This document shows, one piece after another, positions 1 to 7,539 of a stretch of DNA of 64,000 bases. Origin of the DNA: Butyrivibrio sp. INlla18 (GTDB lineage: Bacteria; Bacillota; Clostridia; Lachnospirales; Lachnospiraceae); the NCBI RefSeq assembly GCF_900103635.1, contig NZ_FMXK01000012.1, positions 62,001-126,000 on the forward strand, read 5' to 3'. Position 1 is the stretch's first letter. Each line of letters opens with the position of its first letter. Both the position numbers and the translations under genes were made by a program. The notes beneath the pieces are model-generated. The model was not told where the DNA came from, made no database searches, and saw only the letters and a list, made by a program, of their open reading frames with translations.

Positions 1-41
1 GCCGCTGCCCGAAATAATTACATTTTCCTAAATATCAAGAA

Positions 42-188
42 TTACTTGCTAAGCTGCTCGCAGCTCTGGTTACCTACTGTGCAAGATGTCTTGCAAGCAG
101 ACTGGCATGATGTCTGGCACTCACCGCATCCGCCCTTCTTCATTGACTCTTTAAGATTTCTTGTAACTAATGACTTTACGTGCTTCAT
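42..188 (-). CDS. scfA: SCIFF ranthipeptide precursor (six cysteines in forty-five residues)
   Basis: A 48-residue peptide starts with MKHVKSLVTRNLKESMKKGG and then carries six cysteines in the spacing GCGEC-QTSC-QSAC-KTSC-TVGNQSC, ending EQLSK. This matches the SCIFF family, the precursor of a radical-SAM-made thioether peptide (ranthipeptide) found almost universally in Clostridia. The maturase (ScfB family) normally cross-links Cys residues to nearby residues and is encoded directly downstream, which here would lie beyond the left edge. The 41 bases visible after the stop do not contain a recognisable maturase start. The start is fixed by TAGGAGG eight bases upstream of the ATG, and a good promoter lies 60-90 bases upstream. 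Recognition rests on the near-invariant sequence and is firm; the biological role of the family is poorly known. Confidence 0.95.
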   Translation of the reverse strand: MKHVKSLVTRNLKESMKKGGCGECQTSCQSACKTSCTVGNQSCEQLSK

Positions 189-249
189 AATTGCCTCCTA
201 CTTGAAAATGTTAACTAATTTTCCACTTTCGAGTTTTTTACATCGTCCT

Positions 250-278
250 AGTATAACATATATTGTAAAAAGTTTAAA
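250..278 (-). promoter_or_regulatory. Promoter of the SCIFF gene
   Basis: On the minus strand, TTTAAA (273-278) and TATACT (250-255) are separated by 17 bases, and the -10 is extended by TG-T. It overlaps the stop codon of the upstream corC-like gene, so the peptide gene can be transcribed on its own. The sequence around the -10 is repeated almost exactly at the lepA promoter (23545-23550). Confidence 0.6.
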
Positions 279-1554
279 GTGTTTCTTTTTCTTCGTTTTC
301 CACAGGTGTGTTAACTGTCATAAGAACCTTGGTGATCCTGTTTCTCTTAACACCTCTTGCAGTAAGCGTAATACCGTTATCCAGTGTTACTGTCTCACCA
401 TTTCCAGGAAGTCTGTCAAGATTCTCGATCATAAGTCCACCTATAGAATCGTAGTCCTCGGAATCAAGATCCGTGCCAAGAGCATTGTTGATATCATCAA
501 GCTTCATATTGCCCTCTACAAGATATCTCTTTCCACCTACGTTCTTGATCAGCTCTGCTTCATCAAGGTCATACTCATCTCTGATCTCGCCAACGATCTC
601 TTCTAAGAGATCCTCTAAGGTGATCATACCAACAGTTGCACCATACTCAGATAAAACAAATGCCACGTTCTGAGTTTTTTCTCTCATTTCCATGAGAAGA
701 TCAGCTGTCTTTTTAAATTCATAGGTGTAATAAGCTTTTCTGATGTAATCCTTTATCTTGAAGTTTTCTTTATCTTCTACAAGAATAAGGTCTTTTACAT
801 TGATTAGGCCTATTATATTATCCTGTTCATTACCTTCATACACTGGAATTCTGGTGTACATATCTTCCTTGAAGGCTTTCATGACCTCATTGTAATCGGC
901 ATCTGAGCTAACACAGCTCATATCGATCCTTGGAATCATGATATCCTTGGCAAGAGCATCACTAAAATCAAAGACATTGTAGATGATCTGTTTCTCACCG
1001 CTTTCGATGACGCCATCTTCGTGGCTTACATCTACATAGGTCTTGAGCTCAGTCTCAGTCATGGACTGCTTGTTATTGGTGTCTACTCTTATGATCTTAA
1101 GGATGATCGTAGCAATGCCATTTATGATGAAGCTTAAGGGCATCATGATATACATGATAGCTACGATAAGTGGCGCATACCACAAGGACAAAGTCTCAGC
1201 ATGAGCTGTTGCTATAGTCTTTGGTATGATCTCGCCAAAAATTAGTACAACAAGTGTCAGTATTCCTGTACCTACGCCAATAAGCTTACTTCCAAAAAGC
1301 TCTGTCACATATACTGTCATAAGTGCAGATGCACTAAGGTTGACAATGTTATTGCCAATAAGTATCGCAGAAAGAAGCTTCTGTGTGTCCTCGCATATAT
1401 TAAGCACTGTACCTGCGCCTTTTTTACCATCGTCGAGCATAGCTCTCATCTTGACCTTATTGACTGTCATAAAGGCTGTCTCAGCTGATGAAAAGAATGC
1501 TGACAAAAATACAAGTACGATCAATATAGCGAGTCGTATCGCGTGTGTGTCCAC
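274..1554 (-). CDS. HlyC/CorC family membrane protein (CNNM domain, CBS pair, CorC domain)
   Basis: This 426-residue protein has the order of the hemolysin-C/CorC family. An N-terminal CNNM (DUF21) membrane domain (about residues 5-195) includes the SAFFSSAETAFMT segment typical of the family. A tandem CBS pair follows at about 205-325 (for example PRIDMSCVSSDADYNEVMKA and GLINVKDL), and a C-terminal CorC_HlyC domain lies at about 335-415. Members are implicated in magnesium or cobalt export, with the CBS pair sensing nucleotides. The start is GTG with AGGAGG at good spacing. It is the last gene of hisS-rhaM-corC, 23 bases after rhaM. The ion specificity cannot be read from sequence. Confidence 0.9.
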   Translation of the reverse strand: MDTHAIRLAILIVLVFLSAFFSSAETAFMTVNKVKMRAMLDDGKKGAGTVLNICEDTQKLLSAILIGNNIVNLSASALMTVYVTELFGSKLIGVGTGILTLVVLIFGEIIPKTIATAHAETLSLWYAPLIVAIMYIMMPLSFIINGIATIILKIIRVDTNNKQSMTETELKTYVDVSHEDGVIESGEKQIIYNVFDFSDALAKDIMIPRIDMSCVSSDADYNEVMKAFKEDMYTRIPVYEGNEQDNIIGLINVKDLILVEDKENFKIKDYIRKAYYTYEFKKTADLLMEMREKTQNVAFVLSEYGATVGMITLEDLLEEIVGEIRDEYDLDEAELIKNVGGKRYLVEGNMKLDDINNALGTDLDSEDYDSIGGLMIENLDRLPGNGETVTLDNGITLTARGVKRNRITKVLMTVNTPVENEEKETL

Positions 1555-1577
1555 AATTTCCTCCTATAAGAAAACTC

Positions 1578-1892
1578 TTAATCCAAGTGAAATACTGGAT
1601 GAAGATCTACAGCTACAGGGCTGTTGTCTGGATTGGTATCCATAATATCTGCCATGAAATCCCACCATTTGCGGTTGATAGGAGTATCAGCACTCTTTGC
1701 CCAAAGCTCTTCATCTTCTATCTCGATATAACCATACAATACATTAGTCTCTTCATCTAAATAGATACTGTAATTGTGTCCCCCATGTTCATGGATCATT
1801 TCCTGCATCTCAGGCCAAAGCTCATTGTGACGCTTCTCATACTCTTTTGCCATTCCTGGATACAGCTTCATCTTAAAGCCTTTTCTTATCAT
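1578..1892 (-). CDS. rhaM: L-rhamnose mutarotase
   Basis: A 104-residue protein of the RhaM family, which interconverts the alpha and beta anomers of L-rhamnose. It has the usual family length. It also keeps the family's active-site pattern at the same numbering as the E. coli enzyme: His22 (in KRHNELWPEM), Tyr41 (in GGHNYSIYL) and the double Trp at 76-77 (RKWWDFMADIM). GAGGG precedes the ATG at proper spacing. It sits between hisS and a corC-like gene with 23-base gaps on both sides. No rhamnose isomerase, kinase or aldolase gene is visible in the window, so the context says nothing about its pathway. Confidence 0.92.
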   Translation of the reverse strand: MIRKGFKMKLYPGMAKEYEKRHNELWPEMQEMIHEHGGHNYSIYLDEETNVLYGYIEIEDEELWAKSADTPINRKWWDFMADIMDTNPDNSPVAVDLHPVFHLD

Positions 1893-1915
1893 GTCTATAC
1901 CCTCTCTAGTCTTTA

Positions 1916-3181
1916 TTAGTTCAAAGGATTAAGATAAAACTCCTTTGTCTCCTCATATCCCTGTTCAGAAAGCTGCTGCTTCTGGAACTTTTTATTTTTG
2001 TTCATACGTACAACAAGTACCTGCTTGCCTTCTGCTCTTTCCTTCTGAGCTTCTGCAATGATATCTGAAAGTCTCTGTCCCTTAACACCCTTCTCGATAA
2101 GGTATGCAACCTTGTCACTCTCTCCAGGAATCTTGAAGCCTTCATCCATCATGATCATGATGATACGCTCAAAACCGATTGAGAATCCGCAAGCTGGTGT
2201 ATCCTGTCCAAGGAACTTACCTACCATCTTGTCGTAACGTCCGCCACCACCGCAGCTTCCACCGTACTGTGGCATAGCAACTTCGAAGATAGTTCCTGTA
2301 TAATATGACATTCCACGTACAAGTGTAGGATCAAATACCATCTCAAACTGAGCTGACTTAGTAGTCTCTACGCTGCTGATGATCTCCTGAAGCCCTTCAT
2401 TAACCTCTTCTGAAAGGAAGTCTCCAAGCTTCTCAGCAATAACCTTAAGGCCATCTACACCGTTCTTGCCTTCTACTGCTCTGAAAAGATCAAGATACTT
2501 GTCGATGCTCTCCTTGGCATAACCGCTCTTTTCAAGCTCCTCTGCAACACCATCGATACCGATCTTGTCCATCTTGTCCAGAGTGATAAATACATTGTCA
2601 TAATCTTCCTCAGCAAATCCGCTGTATGCAGCCATTGCCTTAAGGATCTGACGATCATTGATACGGATCTTGAAGTCCTTGAAACCAAGTCTTCCAAGAG
2701 TTGTAGTTGTAGCAAGAATAAGCTCTATCTCAGCAAGGTTAGATGCTTCACCTAAAATATCGATATCGCACTGCATGAACTGACGATATCTACCCTTCTG
2801 AGGTCTGTCTGCTCTCCATACATTTCCCATCTGAAGTGCCTTGAATGGTGATGGGAGTTCGTTGGCATGGTTAGCATAAAAACGAACAAGAGGAACTGTA
2901 AGGTCATAACGAAGGCCTGAATCAGTAAGATCATTTTCCTCTTTAGCAGTCTCTAAATTGAGCTTCTCTCCTCTTTTCATAACCTTGAAGATAAGCTTTT
3001 CATTTTCGCCGCCCTGCTTACTATTAAGGTTGGCAAGTGACTCAACACAAGGAGTCTCGATAGAAGTAAATCCAAATTCAGCATAAGTCTTCTTGATAAT
3101 ACCTATGCAGTAATCTCTAAGTTTCATCTCTGAAGGCAAAATATCCTTCATACCGGTAACAGGTTTCTTAATAAGTGCCAT
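1916..3181 (-). CDS. hisS: Histidyl-tRNA synthetase
   Basis: A class II aminoacyl-tRNA synthetase of 421 residues that charges tRNA-His. Class II motif 2 (RYDLTVPLVRFYA and GRYRQFMQCDIDILG), the histidine motifs RGMSYYTGTIFEV and GGGGRYDKM, and motif 3 (ACGFSIGFERI) are all present, followed by the C-terminal anticodon-binding domain. The frame is open 15 codons further upstream. I chose the ATG at 3181 (MALIKKPVTGMKDI) because AAGGGA precedes it, because family members start with a similar segment, and because the predicted promoter would start transcription downstream of the longer start. First gene of the hisS-rhaM-corC operon. Confidence 0.97.
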   Translation of the reverse strand: MALIKKPVTGMKDILPSEMKLRDYCIGIIKKTYAEFGFTSIETPCVESLANLNSKQGGENEKLIFKVMKRGEKLNLETAKEENDLTDSGLRYDLTVPLVRFYANHANELPSPFKALQMGNVWRADRPQKGRYRQFMQCDIDILGEASNLAEIELILATTTTLGRLGFKDFKIRINDRQILKAMAAYSGFAEEDYDNVFITLDKMDKIGIDGVAEELEKSGYAKESIDKYLDLFRAVEGKNGVDGLKVIAEKLGDFLSEEVNEGLQEIISSVETTKSAQFEMVFDPTLVRGMSYYTGTIFEVAMPQYGGSCGGGGRYDKMVGKFLGQDTPACGFSIGFERIIMIMMDEGFKIPGESDKVAYLIEKGVKGQRLSDIIAEAQKERAEGKQVLVVRMNKNKKFQKQQLSEQGYEETKEFYLNPLN

Positions 3182-3217
3182 AAAATCCCTTTCTATATGC
3201 AAAAATAAACATGAAAT

Positions 3218-3246
3218 ATTGTACACTTAATACAAGGCCTTTGCAA
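3218..3246 (-). promoter_or_regulatory. Promoter of the hisS operon
   Basis: TTGCAA (3241-3246) and TACAAT (3218-3223) are spaced by 17 bases on the minus strand. It lies between the EAL gene end and hisS. No T-box leader fits, because only about 30 bases remain between the predicted transcript start and the hisS ATG. Confidence 0.6.
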
Positions 3247-3254
3247 CGTTTTCC

Positions 3255-5207
3255 CTACTTGTTATGTTCAGCAATGAACTCTACAAACTTATCCGCAGGA
3301 AGAGGCCTTGAATAGTAGAATCCCTGGATGTAATCGCATCCTAATTTCATGATCTGTTTTGCCTGCTCTTCTGTCTCAGCACCTTCAGCCACTATCTCTT
3401 TTCCAAGGGACTTTATGATCTTGATCATATTGAGCATGACCATATACGAAGTCTCAGAATCAAAGGCAGATTGAATGATACTCTTATCAAGCTTGAACAC
3501 ATTAACAGGAAGGTTCGATATTCTGGCAATATTGGAATAACCTGTTCCAAAATCGTCCATAGAAAACTTTACTCCTGCCTTAAGAAGCTTATCGATATTC
3601 TCATCAACTACTGAAGTAATGTCTTTTTCCCAAGTTTCAGTAAGCTCGAAGTTGATCCTGTCAGTGCTAACTCCATGCTTTTGTAAAGTGCTAAGGATAT
3701 TATCTGCCATATTAGTCTGGATACAGTCTACAATTGAGAGGTTAACTTCAATAAAGTCTACTCCCATGTCGCAGACACCAGTTGATGTGATCATCTTGCA
3801 GACAGAGTCAAGCACAAACTTATCTATAGCAAGGACTGCTCCATTGCGCTCAGCAACAGGCATAAATACCGCAGGTGAAATAAAACCAAACTGAGGATCC
3901 TTTAGTCTTACCAAAGCCTCGCAGGTTGTATATTTTCCTTTTTCAGGACAATAGATTGGCTGATAATAAACCTCTAAATTTTTGTCTTCAAGGGCATGCT
4001 TTACGATGTTATCTATCTTTTTGTCATGCTCAACGTACTTAAGATTAAGATCGGTAACTCTGATCATATCTCTACTAAGCCTTGCAAGAGCCTTTCTGAT
4101 GACTCCTCTTATCTCGTTGTATCTTTCAAGAGAATAGATCTCATTAGGAAAGCTTATTGCACAGGTGCTCACAAAGAGCTTGATCTGGTCGTCCTTAAAC
4201 ACCCATGGATCCTTAAATCTTTTCTTTACCTGGTCAGAAGTCTTGCCTATAACAGGGGCATCTGCATTCACATTAGGAATGATAAGGGCATAGCTACCAT
4301 CTTCAATATAAAACACGTTTGAACCATCAATAAATGACTTAAAGTATCTTGTAAGCTGTGTCAAGAGACCTGATGAAACCTCCATCTGCTCGCTTCCTAT
4401 TATCACAGACAGCTTATCAACGTAGATTATCAGGAGTGTAAAAGCTTTTTTCTGTAAAAGATTTGTAGAGATCGAGAAATCAAGTGCTTTTCTGGTGCCT
4501 GTTCCAGAGAATCTATCCATGAACTCACTTGGATTTTGGAAAGTATAAACACAAAGAAGCATGGCGATAGATACACTAAATTCAAATATTGAGCTTGATC
4601 TAGTTAGGATCCTTACAGGAATACCTGTAAACAACAGGATATAATACATAAGTATTGCCAAAAACTTCTCTGAACTAAGGGTCTTGGCATACTTAATAAG
4701 AAGATAGGCTCCAAATATGAAATAGAGCCATATTCCAAGGTTAATGGTTCCTGCCTGAGGATAGTGATATTGAAGCTCCCCATTGCTATCAAAAGAATAG
4801 AAATAGTCCGAGAAAAATCCACTGGCGATGACCATTAAAGGATATGCTGCCGGAAGAACTAATATGAGCTTTCTGAAGAGATTTGGTGGATCAATATGAA
4901 AAATAGCCAGCACATAGGCCATACTGTAATACGCCATGATATAAATGCAGACTCTCTCTATGATCTGGGCTGCACAATTTGCGTCATAGGAAACAAAAGA
5001 GCCTCCTTCACCAAAGGACCACAGATTGTGTATGAGCCCCATGACATTCATTACTATTCCGTTAAAAATGAGCACACCAAAAATAGCACTTTGTTTGCCA
5101 TAGTAATAATCTTCTGATAAGTAGATGATCAGGATTACCACCAGCAAAACAAGTGATGCAACTGAAAAGCACGCATTATAATGTTGAGGATTGATCAAGA
5201 ATTCCAT
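3255..5207 (-). CDS. Membrane c-di-GMP phosphodiesterase (7TM-like, degenerate GGDEF, intact EAL)
   Basis: A 650-residue protein. Residues 1-220 hold about seven hydrophobic segments. Next comes a degenerate GGDEF-like domain (about 225-385) in which the signature position reads IEDGSYALI, so no cyclase activity is expected. Last is an EAL domain (about 400-645) with every catalytic element: CEALVRL, EVNLS, FELTE, MDDFGTGYS, KLDK, AEGAE and QGFYYSRPLP. It should hydrolyse c-di-GMP at the membrane under control of the N-terminal sensor. The ribosome site (GAGGGATAAAA-ATG) lies inside the end of the preceding gene and only two bases separate the genes, so they are translationally coupled. The neighbour is a paralogue of exactly the same length. 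Confidence 0.9.
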   Translation of the reverse strand: MEFLINPQHYNACFSVASLVLLVVILIIYLSEDYYYGKQSAIFGVLIFNGIVMNVMGLIHNLWSFGEGGSFVSYDANCAAQIIERVCIYIMAYYSMAYVLAIFHIDPPNLFRKLILVLPAAYPLMVIASGFFSDYFYSFDSNGELQYHYPQAGTINLGIWLYFIFGAYLLIKYAKTLSSEKFLAILMYYILLFTGIPVRILTRSSSIFEFSVSIAMLLCVYTFQNPSEFMDRFSGTGTRKALDFSISTNLLQKKAFTLLIIYVDKLSVIIGSEQMEVSSGLLTQLTRYFKSFIDGSNVFYIEDGSYALIIPNVNADAPVIGKTSDQVKKRFKDPWVFKDDQIKLFVSTCAISFPNEIYSLERYNEIRGVIRKALARLSRDMIRVTDLNLKYVEHDKKIDNIVKHALEDKNLEVYYQPIYCPEKGKYTTCEALVRLKDPQFGFISPAVFMPVAERNGAVLAIDKFVLDSVCKMITSTGVCDMGVDFIEVNLSIVDCIQTNMADNILSTLQKHGVSTDRINFELTETWEKDITSVVDENIDKLLKAGVKFSMDDFGTGYSNIARISNLPVNVFKLDKSIIQSAFDSETSYMVMLNMIKIIKSLGKEIVAEGAETEEQAKQIMKLGCDYIQGFYYSRPLPADKFVEFIAEHNK

Positions 5208-5209
5208 TT

Positions 5210-7162
5210 TTATCCCTCGTCAAAATATGCATCAATAAAGTTTACGTAAGAACTATCTTTGATAGGTGCGCAAAGGTAATCTCCAATAAGGTAGTCGCAT
5301 CCAAGACTCTCTGCCATTTCCAGATCCTCTTTGGTCAAGATATCTGTTGCGCACACAAAAATACTTATGTCATGGAAGAGATTTACTATACCCTGTGCTA
5401 CTTTCTTCATATCCTCTGATTCAGCGGCTGATCTAAGGACTGAAGAGCCGATATTTACCTGCATTACGGGAAGTGACAGGATCTTTTCAAGATCCCCATA
5501 ACCACTTCCAAATTTATCAACAATTATGTAGCATCCAATATCCTTGAGCATCTTGATATTTCTTTCTGCTATTGGATTCATTGTTGTTAGGGTTGTCTCC
5601 GTAAGTTTGATGCTGACCCAGCTTCCATCAGCCTTTTCTTCTCTAAGGATTCTCTTTACCCTCTTTATGAAATCAGTTTTAGAGATCTCGCCCTGAGACA
5701 TTCCAACCACTGCCCTATACTTACCATTTTTATCTCCTGCATTCCAGAAAGCCAGAGCTCTGCAGGCGTGTCTAAATACATATTCATTAGCATCCATAAG
5801 AGTCTGTGTTACAGTTCTCTCAGGAATACGACCTCTCATATCAATCTCATTTCCAACTTCATCTCGCAAAAAGCCAAGTACATCTGCGTTGTAATTGATC
5901 TTATAGATCTTGGACAAAAAAGGCTGGAACTTGATGACGATCTTCTTTGCTTCCAGATTGTCTCTGGCAAGATTGTCGTAGTCTCTTTCTTTTTTGAGCT
6001 GTATGAAATTAATGGTATCGATATCAAAGACAGGACTATGGATCACAGCAATATCCTCTGTCACAAGATCAACCTTGGTAATGAGCTCAGCTGAGCTAAA
6101 ATAGTGCTTTGGATAGCTCATAAGAAAGCAGTGGCCAGAAACTCTGATTGCCATTCCATCATGCCTCCATGGTTCATGGAGCCTATAGGATATCTTGTAC
6201 ATCAAAGCTTTGACCTTAGCTTCATCTTCTGAGTGAACTGTTATAGCAAAGACATATTCAGAATATCTATAGGTATACGTTGTAAGTCCAAGTTCCTTAA
6301 AGCCGACATTTGTAAGGTATTTGGCGATTTTTTTCAAAACGCCAAGTCCCTTCATGTAGCCAATCTCTGAACTAATGGCTCTGACATTATCTATCGTCAC
6401 AAAAATAGTGTTATGCTTGCTGTTTCTCTTAGTCTTAAGATCAAGGCCTTCCATAAAAGCTTTACGGTTCAGGATATTTAAAGTTTCATCAACCATCTCA
6501 CTTGGATTCTGAAGCGTGATGAAGATGAATGTGATACTGATAGTATTAAAAAAGTTCTCTATGAGGAATGTAGGATACAAGTACTGCATTATAATACCTG
6601 CAAACACCAAAAGAATGTATGAAGTAATGATGACCGCAGTCTTGAGTCTCATAAGGTGTCTATACTTAAAGATCAAAACAACGCCATAAAAGATATAGTA
6701 GCTGGCAATAATGTAAAAGACAGCAAGAAATTTTCCTCTGTGATAAGCACCATCAGATGAATAATAGAATAATATTGGGGTAAAGAAATTAATTATAAGG
6801 ACCAATAGTCCAATAGCATAGCCCAATCTAAGGACTAAAAAACCTTTGAGGGATCTAAGAGGATAATAGATGTCAAGAACCGACATGATGTAAAAAAGAT
6901 AAGCAAAAGCAGATCCTAAATGTACAAAGAAAAACAATGATCCCATAAGCATTTCTAGCAGGTTATACCAGGGAGCATCGATGGGAAACAATTGAAGATA
7001 AGTTTCTACACGTTCAAATGCAGTAGATAAAAATACTGTTGTAAACAGCAATGCAAAAGCTCTCTGTCTATAGGCAGGAACTCGTCGCCTTGACAAAGAG
7101 GTCAGTGCAATAGTTATTAAGATACACATCGCGCAAATATCAAAATAAATATTATAACGCAT
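5210..7162 (-). CDS. Membrane protein with degenerate GGDEF and catalytically dead EAL domains
   Basis: A paralogue of the downstream EAL protein with the same layout: about seven membrane segments, the shared joint motif LQNPSE, a GGDEF-like domain, then an EAL-like domain. The EAL catalytic residues are gone. EAL reads ADVLGFL, the Asn motif reads VGMSQGE, DDFGTGYS reads VDKFGSGYG, and the conserved Lys loop reads QVNIGSS. It therefore cannot be a standard phosphodiesterase and may bind c-di-GMP or a partner protein. The frame is open 11 codons further upstream, but GGAGAG sits at good spacing before the ATG at 7162. That start gives 650 residues, identical to the partner. Confidence 0.85.
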   Translation of the reverse strand: MRYNIYFDICAMCILITIALTSLSRRRVPAYRQRAFALLFTTVFLSTAFERVETYLQLFPIDAPWYNLLEMLMGSLFFFVHLGSAFAYLFYIMSVLDIYYPLRSLKGFLVLRLGYAIGLLVLIINFFTPILFYYSSDGAYHRGKFLAVFYIIASYYIFYGVVLIFKYRHLMRLKTAVIITSYILLVFAGIIMQYLYPTFLIENFFNTISITFIFITLQNPSEMVDETLNILNRKAFMEGLDLKTKRNSKHNTIFVTIDNVRAISSEIGYMKGLGVLKKIAKYLTNVGFKELGLTTYTYRYSEYVFAITVHSEDEAKVKALMYKISYRLHEPWRHDGMAIRVSGHCFLMSYPKHYFSSAELITKVDLVTEDIAVIHSPVFDIDTINFIQLKKERDYDNLARDNLEAKKIVIKFQPFLSKIYKINYNADVLGFLRDEVGNEIDMRGRIPERTVTQTLMDANEYVFRHACRALAFWNAGDKNGKYRAVVGMSQGEISKTDFIKRVKRILREEKADGSWVSIKLTETTLTTMNPIAERNIKMLKDIGCYIIVDKFGSGYGDLEKILSLPVMQVNIGSSVLRSAAESEDMKKVAQGIVNLFHDISIFVCATDILTKEDLEMAESLGCDYLIGDYLCAPIKDSSYVNFIDAYFDEG

Positions 7163-7185
7163 CAAAACTCTCCAACCCGAATTTA

Positions 7186-7458
7186 TTAAAGCCATTTAAG
7201 TGGATTGCTGATCACTTTAGCTCTGGCAATAATATCGTCAGAATTGTCCATCAAGTATTTCTCCAAGTCTTTCACCTCATCAGGTGAATATCCATTCTGT
7301 TTAACTATCCTACCTTCAGGTAAAACACCCTCTGCAACCTCTAAAGTAGCACCATTTTGTCTCTCGAACTGGACTCTGACAATCTTTTTGTCGTCCTTGT
7401 CCCTTAAAATCGCAGAGTATGTCATTTTCATCTCGCCATCTGACATATTATTTACCAT
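7186..7458 (-). CDS. Hypothetical small protein
   Basis: A small soluble, charged protein of about 90 residues (from MVNNMSDGEMKMTYSAILRD to VISNPLKWL). I do not recognise a family. The open frame continues upstream into the terminator hairpin of the galactosidase operon, so the long form is unlikely. The ATG at 7458 has only a weak ribosome site, and ATGs at 7446 and 7431 are alternatives. Its end lies 23 bases before the start of the dead-EAL gene, so it probably heads the transcript that carries the two c-di-GMP genes. Confidence 0.55.
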   Translation of the reverse strand: MVNNMSDGEMKMTYSAILRDKDDKKIVRVQFERQNGATLEVAEGVLPEGRIVKQNGYSPDEVKDLEKYLMDNSDDIIARAKVISNPLKWL

Positions 7459-7469
7459 GATCTTCAAAT

Positions 7470-7515
7470 AAAAAAATAGTGTTGTTAAAACCAAATGTCC
7501 TAACAACACTATTTT
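7470..7515 (-). terminator. Terminator of the sugar operon
   Basis: Perfect 13-base arms (7475-7487 and 7501-7513) with a 13-base loop, followed on the minus strand by a T-rich run. It lies 25 bases after the GH35 gene stop. Confidence 0.8.
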
Positions 7516-7539
7516 ACCACATATAAAGTACAGGTTAAA

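Noticed and set aside
46-606. Long plus-strand open frame across the SCIFF and corC region
   Set aside because: It runs opposite to two convincing genes, has no ribosome site, and its product is low-complexity; it is a shadow.
3619-3894. Plus-strand open frames inside the EAL genes and elsewhere
   Set aside because: They lie opposite strong domain matches and lack ribosome sites; treated as shadows.
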